Shown here one piece after another: positions 13,501 through 24,439 of a stretch of DNA of 64,000 nt; position 1 is the first letter of the stretch; each line of letters opens with the position of its first letter. The notes beneath the pieces were generated by a model, which saw only the letters and a list, made by a program, of their open reading frames with translations, was not told the origin of the DNA and made no database searches. The stretch is from NCBI GenBank assembly GCA_944472135.2, contig OX235262.1:81690903-81754902 (forward strand), written 5' to 3'. This stretch comes from Trichobilharzia regenti (lineage: Eukaryota; Platyhelminthes; Trematoda; Strigeidida; Schistosomatidae). The position numbers were made by a program, and so were the translations under genes.

Positions 13501-16500
13501 TGTTATACATGTCCTAACCGCCTCAGTCGATGTAACTTCACAGCCTCGTCTATTGATTTCCCTCCTTACCAAGAACTCAACGCTTAATCTCACACAGTAG
13601 GTAGAACGCAGGCACCAATGATCAAAGACAACCAGCCTTTTCATGTCTTCCACTCTCAGTGACCAGGCCTCACAGCCACAAAGGAGGACGAAGCGGACTG
13701 CTGAGCAGTACACATGTCCTTTGGTCGACAGTGGGATATCACGTCTACGCTAGACGGTGTAAACTAGCATATGCGAAACTAGCCTTCTGTATCATAATTA
13801 CTGAGAAAATTAACTTCTTATGCATTTGTGGGATTGAAAATGTAATAATAACAAACTAGACAGGAAGTTCGGATAAAAACATAATACGACAATCACTATT
13901 GAAATAATTGACCTTTTATGTTAGCCATGGTAGAGACAATAATTGAATGTATTTCTCTTGAATACATAGCGTGGGTTTGAACTTTTGGATCACTAGTGAT
14001 TCACTTATGCCTAAATGCCTTGATCTTAATCCCTTTGAGTGGTTTGATCGGACTAGTATATGACTTAGAAGGACTTTCCGAATGGAGCTGGTTGTCCTGA
14101 ATACACCGAATGCTCTGTCACCGAACTATGTACCCACTTGCACTCTCAGTTTGCTAGCCAGGTTGAATAGTGTTCCTGAGTGCATTTTACAAGCGGACGC
14201 ATGGTACAGCCAACGTACTCAACTCCACAAGAGCAGGTGAACTAGTATGAACATATATATACGCATATATATATGCATATTACTTTCAAGAAATTGTCCA
14301 ATGGTAACTGACACAGTTGTAAATTCCTTGGAAGTAACATAAATCTACGAATCATAGTTGCAATAACACTGCTAGGAAGTTCTTAATGCTACTGTGTATG
14401 CCTACTTTAGATGATGAGAACGCATCTACCAAACAACCGAGACAACAATAGAACGTCTCACTTCAAGTTACTGACTCAAGTCGGAGCCAGTATAACCAGA
14501 GATCTACAGTATGTAATTACATGAGAGAAAAAGAAAGTAGTAGATGTTTGCTCTAAAATAAAAGTTGCATTTTATGTAATGAACTGAGAAAAATTCAGCT
14601 GATTTGAAAAGTTAAACAAAAGTCAGAAGACTACAATGATAGTATGACGAACTAACGAATTTCTAGTTCTGATTGACTTGAAGCCAACTGCAATGTACTC
14701 ATCTTTTCTCGGGATAATTTCAAAAATGAGGACAGTTTTTATACTTCCAGAGTGTTTCAATTCACCTCAGTAAGTGTACTGATTCAGGTAGGCTAACTCT
14801 TGAGATGGCTGTATCTAACTGGTTGATGGGCAAGAGTTTTTCAGAGTATTTCTTTTGTCAAAACTAATGTCATAAATTAAACCGTTAGAACTCAATTACT
14901 CGAAACAGATCCTTAATGTGGCAGGCTACGAGCTACACGTTTTGAATAAGGATTCATGATGCTACTCAGTTGCACAGCCTGAAGGCATGTCAAGTGGAAT
15001 TCGAGCCAGGAACCCAATGGTTGGAAGTTAAGCTCTTAAGCCACAACGCTCACTCAGTAGAAATAAAACGTCAAATCAATGAAGTACTTAGGATTTAATA
15101 AAGGGACTAATGACTAGACGGCTTCGCTAACTAATTCACTAATCAGACATGTCAGTACTATCGATGCTACATTCTAAGATGATCACCCTTCACTATATCC
15201 AGTAAAACACAACATTCATGTAAACAGTGAATTGATTGTGTGCAAAGCATGTACCAAATGGGGTTTGATACATTCGTCAACCGAATCACTTAACAAACTA
15301 CACCTGAATTCCACACTCTGTTCAATAATGAATTCAAGTTTGCCCGCGGATTGATACCAGATAGAGAACCACTGAGAACCACGGAGTACTAGACATCTGT
15401 CTCTTCCTATTTTCGGACTAACCGATAGTACGAACCCACCACCACGGCTCGAACTCAGGAGCTTCTGGTTCCAACTCCAGCTGCTAGACCATTCAGCCAC
15501 CAGGACACAACTAACTCAATGTCCACCCCATGAATTCTAACTTCTGCCGATTTATGATTTTAACAACACCACCAGCCAATCTCATCGACAAGTGTTTGTC
15601 CTCATTCCCTACCTGATCGACCCCACTGGTCATGACTTCTCACTAGAACTCTCTACAGGTAACTATATCCTGTAGTCAGTTACTAGCGAACATTGATGCT
15701 TTTCAATGATTCTCTAACTGATACCAATCCACGGGAAAATCTCTACAAACTTCCACTCGACAAATAGTGAATTCATCAAACACATTTATTACCTCACTTC
15801 AAACATCTATTTTACAAATACACACAAACGAAATCTTGTTACAACCGAATATCCCTCAGAGATATAGAAACAGACGTAAATCAACTCAAAGTTTCACATA
15901 TACACATACACTGCGTCATTAAATATTACAAAGTTCAAGTATAGTTAATAGTGGGACAGTGTTATAAATAATGTGATGCAATCGATTGAATATGTGTTAA
16001 TTAATTAATAGCTAACAGGCATTGATGATGGACAAACTAATGATGATTCACTAAATGTCTATATGACAATAACAAATTGCTATGCTCCTTTATCACTATT
16101 ATTATTAATACCATTCACTTTCCTCTGTTTATTTATTTATTTATTGTACATCGATGAACACGTTAATAATAAATGAGCTGATTTCAGAATGGAAAACTGT
16201 TTAAAGAAAGTTGTAAATTGGAAGCGAATTCGAAGATCTATCCCACACCAACCGTCTTCAAATAACGAACTAAGTTACTTGATACTGGTCAAGTCCATAT
16301 CAGCATTAATTAACAAATAGCTTCGAGAAACTCTTATAATGATAATAATTCGTGACTGAAGGGGCTAAACAAGATTTCCTCCCTCACCCAACGATGACTG
16401 TGGTGTTTCTATATCTGGGAAGGCTGAAATTCACTAACCTACGTATTTCTACTGAGTGGTAAAGTGGTCTTGTTCTTGACTCAAAATTTAACTACCTTCA

Positions 16501-19500
16501 GTGTAGTCCCTTGGATAGTCACGAACACGCATATCTGAGGAGACCACAACAAGAACGAGACAGACGTCTAGTGCATTGTAGTCTTGAATAGTTCTCTAAC
16601 AAATACAATTATTAAGGCACACTGCCTTAAAGAAACCAACTAACCATCACTTGAATCCCACATTCATATTAAGACTAGTCACCGTAACGACTAGGATACT
16701 TTACTTTACTTTACTTCGGCTATCTCCTACGGGAGGATGAGCCGGCTTCATGAACGTCTCGAATCATCGCTGCCCAGGCGCGGCAATTTGTAAGAGAGTT
16801 CATGGAGTTTCATGGGAATTTGGTACGAGTGATTTCCCCAGAATCTCTCGGCCTTTTGTTTGAGAGTGCAGCTCTAGCCTTTACACAACCAAGTGTGACC
16901 TACAAGGCAGTAGGAGTGGAGTAAGGAGTCCACTATCCATTGGCAGCCGATGACCGGAGTTCGGTTCATACGCCTTTTTGAATGGGGCCAGACATCCAGG
17001 ACATCCAACAAGCCCTTTGTCCATACGTCTGCCGGTGAGCTCCAGTGAGCTTCATACGCCAATCGTTGCAGGTTTGGAATCAGGGTTTAGCCATCTCCCC
17101 TAGACTGTCATCCAATGGACAGTCAACCCGGTGGAGAGCGCCAGGCATCCGCTTTCGCCCTCTCACTTTGGTGAGAAACACCTCCGCCACGTGAAGGCAG
17201 TGAGTAGGACTTCCTCAGGAGAGGCTATGTAAGACGCCCGGTCATATGGGAGCATTTCAAGAGGTGTGCGGAGGGGTGGCCAACCCGCAGCGCAAGGCAC
17301 CCACCCCCGACCATCCTGAGGCTTTGGAGGCTGACGACTAGGATATTTCTACTTAAATATTTGTACAAATTACCAGATAACGCTATCTAAATAACCTCAG
17401 TAGCATTGTGCTGTGAAGATAGACAGCTGACCAAATGATGTTATCAACACAAGACCTAGCAGTGCTACACTACACTACACTACACTTCGAATCGTCACGC
17501 TCCATGTTCAAACATTAAGTAAGGCTGACTGTTAAGGTCAATTAGCCACGCCTCCACAACTCAAATGAAGACATGAAGGGATTTGTATCATGATAACTGA
17601 TTGTGAATCATATAGCCTGAATTCTCTAAAAATATTTTATGACATCCACGTAAACCCATATCAGGCAATCTAGATTTCCTCACACGATGAGACTGATGGT
17701 GATTTAGTGGATTGGGGTATTTTCTTCATCTTTTCATTCAGATATTCCTTCAAATGTCATTCTACTTTTATTTTGGGAGTGGATAGCAACTTTCCACGTG
17801 TCAAATATACCTCCAAAATATTTGAACTATAAAAATTCGCACCTTCCTCATCTGAATTACTCATATTACCCAGATTTATACAACTAACTTTCACTCTGCT
17901 CATTTATCGACTGTACAAACACAACTGTCAGAGAACAGATATTTACAGCCTTCACAGATTTGTTTTAAACAACCGTGTTTTCCATCCACACGTCAGGAAA
18001 TAGGGAACTGATTCCCAGTACATGTAACGTTTACTTAATAGATGAAGCTTTTCGGTCAAGTATGATAAAAAACAAATGATGAATGTTGTGTGACCGTATT
18101 GAAATTTCATTGATTACTAGTCCATTGCAGTTGATCAAAATACCTAATAACTACAATGCTTGAGGCATATAACTACGTCACTGCTCACGGTCACGTTCAA
18201 TATCCGAGCACACTTATCTTGAAATAACAATTTACAAATAAGGAGTAAAAGATTTGTAATAGAAGTTTTCCATTTTACGAATAAAAGTGCTCAGAAAACC
18301 CATTACCTCTATGTATCAGGATTATAAGCAAATTTATCAAAAGTTTTACGTAACAAGGGGAAAACCAAAGATCTTTCTAAGCAAATTCCCTCATAGAATT
18401 CATACACACTTTGTAACTGGCCCTCCAAATAGCAATAAACAATAACCCACAATGATTTATAACAGAGTAGAAATGGTACCAGACTTCTCCATGAGAAGTA
18501 ACACTGCCATTCTCCAGCAATCACACAGTCTTAGTATTCTCACCAACAAACAGGACTCACAGAGATTTTCTATTTCTCTCCCAGTATTCATTACAGCGTA
18601 GACATACGACTTTACAGATTAACAAGTCATAACTATCCAAGAACGTGATTTAGATTGAATGCAAGTCTTTTACTGAACCCCCATGACTATCACTTACATT
18701 GATACGCTTTGGCTGAGTCCAGAGTTGAAATGAGTCTGGTGAATGCCATCTAAACAATACCCCTCCCCTGAAATATTAACCTGAAAACACCCTTAGAAAC
18801 CAACCACTACTATAAAATTTCTAGGGAGGAGACTTCAAAAATTCATACACTACACTGTGAGATAATAGTGATACTACTTTGTCGCCAAATACTTTATCAG
18901 ATCAATAAGAGTTTTCTAAACGCAAAACCTGCTATCTAGCAGTACAACTCATGAACGAATCAACCATAAGATATCAATATAACTACAAGATATCAAAAGA
19001 ATACACAACACACAGATCCTAGAAAGAATAATTACTAAACGTTTCTACCTGTTTCCAGTCAAACGACAAACTGATTCACCAACAACCTACATTCTGTATA
19101 AAAAAAACTAAATACAAAATAGTATACTTTCGACGTTAAAATATCTAACCAAATCATTTCAAAGCATCGTAGTTAACTTACTTTCCCTCTCGATAGTCTG
19201 GTAAATATCGTCTAACACTGATACGATCACTAGCATATTGATTGAAAGCATTAACCTTCCATCCTTGATCGAATTTTTCACGTTCACCTGGTGGAAGCTC
19301 TTCACGTTCCACTTTGTACGCTTGACCACCTTCGCCTTGTCCAAAATGAAAAAGAAACTGCATATGTCACAAGGTAAAACTAGTTGAGGGTAATATGATC
19401 ACCGAATACAAAAATCGAGTAAGGAAGTTGAATGACTACTAGAATACCATGATATAACGAAAAAGTCACTGTGAGAAACACGTTCGCCAGACAAAACTAA

Positions 19501-22500
19501 CGATCGAAGAGATCTTTCTACTTTAGACTCCTTTGATGACGATGGCGATTATTCATATGAGTGGATTAAACATGATTTATCAAGAGAAAAAGCCGTTTAA
19601 TGCGTATGCAGTATTTCGTTTTTATCATCAAACGAATGATTATTAGTGATAATATCTTAAATTGAGACAGGAATACCTACCACCAGATGGTATGCTTGCA
19701 ACAAATGAACATAATAATAGCAATAATAACGAAAGCATTAGCACCGATGAAACATAAAATGAACAATACGATAACAGAGGCTAACAAAACTACATACACA
19801 TTAGGAAGGCTACATGAAAGACATTTTCCTGTACCCAAAAAGAACATAAACAAATTTCGGAAAATGGATGTGATTTTATTGATTCATATGCTGTAGATAG
19901 TCATTATTAGTGTCTCACTTTCCTACAACTAATTACAGAATTATGAACGTTAAATTACTCCTTAGTAAGAAGAAATGTGTGTGTAATTGCTGCCTAAAAC
20001 AATGATATCTATAAGGCGGTCTAGGATAATTTTACTTTCTTTGATATCTGATACCTAGTCAATAACGTTATTTGGCCTGGATAACTGCTCACTTAGGCTT
20101 GTATTTTCAGACATTTCGGTCTACAACGATCCTACGTCTGCTTGGATGAGTTCCATGGAAAAGTGTAAATTGACAGTCCGTTGTAAAGCAATCTCTTGGT
20201 CTACCTGTACCTGTATCTGTCCAAAGATGCCTTTGTTCATACAGTTTTACGACTTTTCACATACACCTTGGGGAACTATTAGTCATATTGTAGGATTGGC
20301 AGAAACCTGTGTCTGAACTCTCCCTCTCTCTTACAGTCGAACCATTAGGAGTTGTAGATTTCACATATTATGGTAGTTATGTGATTATTGACTGTGTGAC
20401 CGGTGTAATTTCTATCTGTGTAGTGAAATCTGGGCGAGAGTACATCAACATGGGCTACCCCTATCGTCACCAGGATGTTATTCTCACCGTAAAATACCGG
20501 TTTCACAATTTCTTAGAAGTACAGACTGTGAACTTGTGTCTTTGGCTAAGGATGTATGGCGCCTATGTGTCTGATCATAACTGACCTGCAGAATTGCTTC
20601 CTTCCGGAAAATTTCTCATGTAAGTTGTTCTAAGTTTTGATAGCTTGTGTTTCCCCATCACATAGTACTTGATGTCACCTTGGGACACGGGCTTCTATGG
20701 CTAGAAGTGCACAAAGAATGACATTCCAGTGTCTACCAAACTGTCCACTCTTGGCTAACCCTGGAACTAAGTGGAAAAGTGGAAAGGTGGTCAGTCCACA
20801 ATGCAACACCGTGCGACATTTGAATGACATTTGTATTGGATTAGTATATGTTATGACACCACAACTCCTGGAGCGGGTTACAACAGATGATGCAAAGTGT
20901 TGATTCGAGACTAAATGAAAAATCGAAATAGAGAATCGAAATCTATGCCCTGCATCCTACAACTTCCTCTCCTTTCCTCTATTTCTGAAGTTTATTTGAA
21001 ACAATGAACGCACTTCTATACATGTTCATCACAACCATGCTCATTATTTTCTCTTCTGTTGTTCTTGATTCTTTTTGCGTCTCTCCTTCCTATATTCTTA
21101 TTTTATCAATTTGTGCTGTGCATATTATGATGGGCAAATTGTATCAAGTTAGTGTTTTAAAGAAGATAAATAACAATAATAATAACAATAATGACAGAAC
21201 GCTCATCACCTCATAAACTGAAACACCTCAAAAGATGTTAACTTCAAGATCCTAATGAATCATACTCACTGATATTTGTATCTTTATCGACAGTGAGACT
21301 CCCATTTAGTATCACCAGTATTTTATAAAGCGTATCTGACACACACACACACACACAAATATCCTCTCTGGATTGTTGAAATCTACCAAGCGTGAACTAT
21401 CGGCATAAACTAAAAAAGATTAGATAAGAAGCGGTAATTCTATGATGTGTAACTATATAGACATATACATATAACAGCTGAAAGTTATACATACCAGGAC
21501 CGGTTGAATGTTCGTCGCTTTTTGGAGGTGGAGAACTCGGAAATAAACCCAATTTCGCAATGGCTGATAACCCGTTTGAGTTACTATGCTCAGCATGCTG
21601 GGCATGTTTTAGGTTCACTTTATTGTCAGAATCCATAGGTTGAATAACTGCATTATTTTCTTCCAGTTCATCAGCAGGAGGTATTATATCACGAAAATGA
21701 AGTTCATCATCATTATCATTTCATTGGCAAGGTCTAGTTGTACTTTCCAGGAACTATAAGGACAAAAGTTAAAAAGCGATGTTTATTTGGCGTAAATTAT
21801 CAGACAACGATTTCATGAGAGACTGTAATCATGCACTCACTGTTACAGACTATATCTCCGATCATATTTCTAGCAGTGTGATCCTTTTCAACTTTGTTTA
21901 TGTCAACTTTACGATTCCTAATGTTTTCCCTTTCTCAAGTCTCTCATTCTTATTTGAAATCTTCGTCCATCTGATCGATTTGAGTAGTTATAGTTGGTAG
22001 TCTGAATTCGTATCAGTGGATCGAAACGTTATCAGATATGGTTGAGAATCACAGTCAATGGTAGATATGCTGCAATTTCCTTCTTTCTCGCTTCCTTTCT
22101 GAAGCCAACATGAAATAACGAATGATGGATGACACGGACTAATATGTTCACTTGCTTACTGGATGACCTCTCTCATTTATTCTCTGTTTTGCTTAGATAT
22201 TGCTGTTTTACTATTTTTTTGTGTGGCGTATCTCTTGGTTTCCATAATAATGTCATGTTCGTGTTTCGATAATAATAACAACCGCAAAAACAATAAAGTT
22301 GACACAATTATGTGATTATTATTCAGCTGACTAAACAACAGGGAAAAATTGATCGAGTCCAAATGACTTGTACATGTAGTGTCTCTGATTTTTGATCCCA
22401 AATTTATGGGGGAAATACCGACTGTCTAGGTGGAAACCTCAAGAAAATTAAAAGTGAATTGCTAAACACCGACGGTGACAAACCATAAAATCCTAAAAGA

Positions 22501-24419
22501 TGGTGCAATGTATTCGTTCTTTATGACCTTAAAAATAATTAACATTTCTGCCTCATCCACTTTTCGCCAACGTAGATGCTTGTTCCTTTATCCGTCAAAC
22601 TACTATTTGAAACCCTTCTGATAGGCTTGTTTATATTTGCCGATTAACAGTACACTATATCGTACTACCGAATGCCTTTTATTTGAATATTTGTGATTTT
22701 GTCCAACCTTATAGTAGGATACTCTTTCCGATAGAACAGCTATTCATAGACAAACGAGCATATACTGGTTCTTCAACCTAACAATCAAACGCACATGGTT
22801 TTGACTTCGTTAATGACATTGAGATGAAAGTCAAGTGTCCAAGTCAGTCAACTACAGCTTCATAGCTCCCCACGAATCATTGTACGTTGAGCCGATTCAT
22901 CTACGAGACAAGCAAGTTGACACAGAAGAATGCAAAACAACAAAGTCGAGATTGACAGAAGATACACAAAGGGAAAGATGAAATGAATCCATAATTATAA
23001 TCAAAGCCCAGATTAGGATATGACAAAATTAAATCTTGTTATGCTTCAAATCACCAAACTAATGTAGGTATGATAAGCAGAGGGAGTGAAAAATCGAAAG
23101 TAGCCAGGCATGAAAACAAACGAAAGTAAAACTGTCAAATAAAGGCTACATAATCTACAAGAATTAGGTGACAGAGACATGCAACCAAGTTTTTATTCTT
23201 TTTTCCACCTCGACTATTTATTTCCAGTATTCACTGAAATGAATAAGTGGAATACCACGTATGGTGAAGATGCGCAACTTCTGATCAATCAAATATGAAA
23301 CACAGCAAAAACCTTTTCTATGTGAAATATTAAAGCTACAATCAATAATTTCGGACATGTATAAGATGTATCACAGACACACAAACCTAGTGTTCGTACA
23401 AGAACGGGAAAGCAGTGACACAGTATATCTTCTTCAGGTGAATACTATCCTGACAAGGTGTTCAATTTCCAATGGGATAGATGTGCATCATATATGACCA
23501 TGAATTTCAACAGTAATATTCCAGTATTAACTTCTTGAACAGGTAGGAAAATAGTCAAACGTAATCAAATGGAATATGACACAAAGCTGTAACTGTTCCA
23601 ATTGAAGCACCTTGAAAAATTACTCAAAGGAAAGCTACCAGTGACCACATATTAAGATAAATAAAATCGGACAAACAAAGACCTTTAAGATACTCGGAAT
23701 ATTAAACATAAAGACCAATACGTCACTGGGAAACTTTGAACAGAATTAAACCGCTTCAAATCTTCCAATGACCCCGAAAAAGAGAAATGGAAATACAGCC
23801 ATATAAAGACAGACAAAAAGATAGAACGAGGAGAAGTCGAATTCATATTAATGAGAATATTTGTACAATAGTGAGAGCAGTCCTATTGCTGTAAATGTTT
23901 ATAGAATAAACCTAAAGGCAGCAGTCCGATAAGAATATAAGAACCTCTACAATTAATTTTGTTAAGTTCACAGGGGATATTATACATTTGATCATCATTA
24001 TCCAGACACAAGAATAATGAAGAGTGAAAAAAGAAGGCTAACGAAAGAGATGCATCACAACAACATGCTAATAGAAGAAAATAAGGAGTAACATTATTCC
24101 TATTATACTTTATGGATAACTTACCCGGATCTTTATCGATAGGCGGATGTAGGCGGACATTTGGAAATTGTGGAGCATTAACCACTGGTCTTGGAATTGG
24201 ATTTTCCGCGTGGTACTTATAGGCTGCATCTAGTCCTTGAGAGTCACCACCTTGTTTAAGCGCCTCCTCTGGTGCTTTGTCAACAGGCAGATGCGCACGG
24301 TCTTTATGAACCTTATTATGCTCAGGCTTGTCTGTACTTATCCATAAAATCAACATTAGACCAAAGCACACAATGCCAAGGATTAACAAGTTATTTTTTC
24401 TCCAAAATAAGCGTCGCAT
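5497..24419 (-). CDS. polypeptide N-acetylgalactosaminyltransferase (GALNT family), 5' six exons
   Basis: This Golgi type II membrane enzyme adds GalNAc from UDP-GalNAc to Ser/Thr to start mucin-type O-glycans. Exons: 24419-24125, 21647-21495, 19335-19182, 12521-12355, 11836-11672, 5710-5497. The 382 complete codons visible give a short basic cytosolic tail ([10 protein letters not shown]), a TM segment at about residues 10-28, a low-complexity stem, then the GT-A domain: [33 protein letters not shown] at 251-252, the DSH metal-binding triad at 304-306 and [11 protein letters not shown] at 354-364. Every splice junction has GT/AG and compatible phase. The rest of the catalytic domain and the expected ricin-type lectin domain lie beyond the left edge. 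The start is the first ATG after a splice-acceptor-like TTCCTTGTAG at about 24440. Which paralogue it is cannot be decided. Confidence 0.95.
5926..6550. other. intronic sequence, nothing recognised
   Basis: A 101-residue plus-strand frame at 5926-6231 has no recognisable motif or codon pattern and is not called. The last 40 bases or so, next to the inverted-repeat arm, show weak inverted similarity to 9460-9515. Confidence 0.4.
6554..7418 (+). repeat. left arm of a long inverted repeat
   Basis: Position 6554 pairs with 9459 and the match runs inward to about 7418 paired with 8594. Read by eye, there are few mismatches over hundreds of bases, with small indels in the ATTC and ATT microsatellites. 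Weaker similarity continues a further 40 bases outward. The arm has no recognised ORF. A transcript of this GALNT intron could fold into a hairpin of about 860 bp. Confidence 0.9.
7735..8095 (+). mobile_element. RTE-type LINE, 3' terminal fragment
   Basis: The plus-strand translation is recognisably the C-terminus of an RTE reverse-transcriptase [17 protein letters not shown], stop, then [32 protein letters not shown] and [10 protein letters not shown], with several stops. It ends in an (ATA/AAT)n tail at about 8070-8095. It occupies the spacer between the two inverted-repeat arms. Confidence 0.8.
8594..9459 (-). repeat. right arm of the long inverted repeat
   Basis: Reverse complement of 6554-7418. 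The arm ends abruptly at an RTE-like fragment (9595 onward) after a short unmatched stretch. No target-site duplication or transposon-like terminal motif was identified at the outer ends. Confidence 0.9.
9595..9945 (+). mobile_element. RTE-type LINE, 3' terminal fragment
   Basis: Begins [20 protein letters not shown], the same C-terminal block seen at 7735 and in the full RTE element, and ends TGTTCCACTGGCTAGCC followed by (AAT)n. The TGTTCCACT-type terminus is shared with the complete RTE at 29686-32931 and with the SINE tails. Several stops make it a relic. Confidence 0.8.
10105..10355 (-). repeat. SINE: tRNA head, RTE-like body and RTE-like tail
   Basis: The minus strand gives A-box GTGGTTCAGCAGTAGG, B-box GGGGTTCGATCCCC, a body with GGTTGAACGTGGGGCTAGCA, then CTGAAACTTTACAG and a 3' end GAAGCCGTATGTTCCACTCG. 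Body and tail match the 5' leader and 3' terminus of the RTE element at 29686-32931. Polymerase III boxes are intact to the eye. It is intronic and in the same orientation as GALNT. Confidence 0.85.
10563..10600. repeat. (TA)n microsatellite
   Basis: An almost pure TA dinucleotide run within the GALNT intron. No associated element was seen. Confidence 0.95.
11265..11550 (+). repeat. SINE: tRNA head, RTE-like body and tail, (ATT)n end
   Basis: Plus strand: A-box AGTGGTTCAACAGTAGAATG, B-box GGGTTCGATTCCC, body GGGTTGGGAGTGACACTAGC, then TACCGAAACTTCAAAGTTGA, GATGTTCCATTCGGAACGCA and an (ATT)n tract. This is the same architecture as the copy at 10105-10355, with an expanded AG run in the body. 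It lies just upstream, in the genomic sense, of GALNT exon 5. Confidence 0.85.
11672..11836 (-). CDS. GALNT exon 5 (DXH metal-binding triad)
   Basis: Encodes [20 protein letters not shown]...[12 protein letters not shown]. It carries the DSH triad that holds Mn2+ with UDP-GalNAc, and [12 protein letters not shown], typical of the family. Acceptor CTTCAG|CTCATC, donor ACAG|GTATAC. Confidence 0.93.
12355..12521 (-). CDS. GALNT exon 4 (start of GT-A domain)
   Basis: Encodes [20 protein letters not shown]...[33 protein letters not shown] and [10 protein letters not shown] are near-invariant in the family and bind the UDP part of the donor. Acceptor AATTTAG|GTGTAG, donor CTAC|GTAAGT. Confidence 0.93.
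13040..13740 (-). mobile_element. RTE-like LINE 3' fragment with (CAGT)n tail
   Basis: The minus-strand frame at 13713-13492 reads [20 protein letters not shown] and [16 protein letters not shown], the block after the RT fingers/palm of RTE-type LINEs. In another frame further 3' comes WRQLVIWLK, with a stop, from the terminal WGPRD...W block. The 3' end near 13040 is a (CAGT)n run, CCAGCCAATCAGTCAGTCAG on the minus strand. Frameshifts and stops make it a relic. Related, more eroded copies lie at about 25790-26220 and 62665-63260. Confidence 0.75.
13741..16686. other. GALNT intron 3 sequence with SINE heads only
   Basis: No coding feature was found. Two tRNA-like heads on the minus strand are visible: near 14990-15060 (TGGCTCGAATTCCA B-box-like) and 15410-15500 (listed separately). 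The rest is AT-rich with short simple repeats, such as (TTTA)n near 16130. Confidence 0.5.
15410..15505 (-). repeat. tRNA-like SINE head
   Basis: The minus strand reads GTCCTGGTGGCTGAATGGTC (A-box-like) and GAGTTCGAGCCGTGG (B box) with a long variable-arm-like insert, resembling a Ser/Leu-type tRNA head. No complete cloverleaf with paired acceptor ends is seen, so it is called a SINE head, not a tRNA gene. Confidence 0.55.
16699..17333 (-). mobile_element. 635-bp GC-rich retroposon, (TAAAG)n tail, 12-bp target duplication
   Basis: The insert is flanked by identical ACGACTAGGATA at 16687-16698 and 17334-17345. On the minus strand it starts CAGCCTCCAAAGCCTCAGG and ends in a (TAAAG)n tail (CTTTA run at 16699-16714 on the plus strand). 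It is much more GC-rich than its surroundings. Variable-length target duplication plus a tail indicates retroposition by a LINE machinery. The longest frame (16874-17062) is not recognisable. There are no clear tRNA boxes, so it is either a non-tRNA SINE or a truncated LINE end. Confidence 0.85.
17346..19181. other. GALNT intron 3, nothing recognised
   Basis: AT-rich, without a supported ORF, SINE head or long repeat. Small frames, for example 18309-18524 minus, carry no motif. Confidence 0.5.
19182..19335 (-). CDS. GALNT exon 3
   Basis: Encodes EGGQAYKVE...[28 protein letters not shown], the conserved segment ahead of the catalytic domain (family pattern FN.Y.SD.I...R.LPD.R...C). Acceptor ACAAG|GCGAAGG and donor GGAAA|GTAAGT. 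Confidence 0.9.
19336..21494. other. GALNT intron 2, low-information sequence
   Basis: Contains a pyrimidine-rich acceptor-like CCTCTCTCTTACAG at about 20326 followed by a 91-residue open stretch, but no homology is recognised and the strand is opposite to GALNT. A (CA)n microsatellite lies at 21339-21357. Confidence 0.4.
21339..21357. repeat. (CA)n microsatellite
   Basis: A pure AC dinucleotide run in GALNT intron 2. Confidence 0.9.
21495..21647 (-). CDS. GALNT exon 2 (stem region)
   Basis: Encodes [10 protein letters not shown] ... SDEHSTGPG, joining to [10 protein letters not shown] of exon 3; GPGE at this place is common in GALNT proteins. The donor is CCTG|GTATGT. The acceptor chosen (GCAG at 21648-21651) keeps phase. 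An alternative AG 12 nt upstream also keeps frame and would add four residues, so the 5' boundary is uncertain. Confidence 0.75.
21660..24124. other. GALNT intron 1, nothing recognised
   Basis: No coding, SINE or LINE sequence was recognised. The 83 or so codons downstream of exon 1 that stay open (to 23883) are read-through of the intron, because the exon 1 donor and the exon 2 continuation are clear. Confidence 0.5.
24125..24419 (-). CDS. GALNT exon 1 (cytosolic tail, TM anchor, stem)
   Basis: Encodes [15 protein letters not shown]..., a signal-anchor of hydrophobic residues, then a hydrophilic stem ending DKDPG. The donor is CCGG|GTAAGT. An upstream in-frame GTG at 24434 would add five residues but is not a plausible eukaryotic start. 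Confidence 0.85.
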
Positions 24420-24439
24420 AATTCTTTTGCGCACAGTGT

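Noticed and set aside
20309..20584. 91-residue plus-strand exon after CCTCTCTCTTACAG
   Set aside because: The acceptor-like sequence is good, but the protein is unrecognised, no donor or partner exon was found, and it opposes GALNT.
22000..22060. Second hammerhead (GAAACGTTATC context)
   Set aside because: The upstream core reads CTGAATT, not CUGANGA, and no stem II can be drawn.
23883..24124. Continuation of the GALNT exon 1 frame to 23883
   Set aside because: It is intron read-through: the donor CCGG|GTAAGT and the phase-matched exon 2 explain the gene better.
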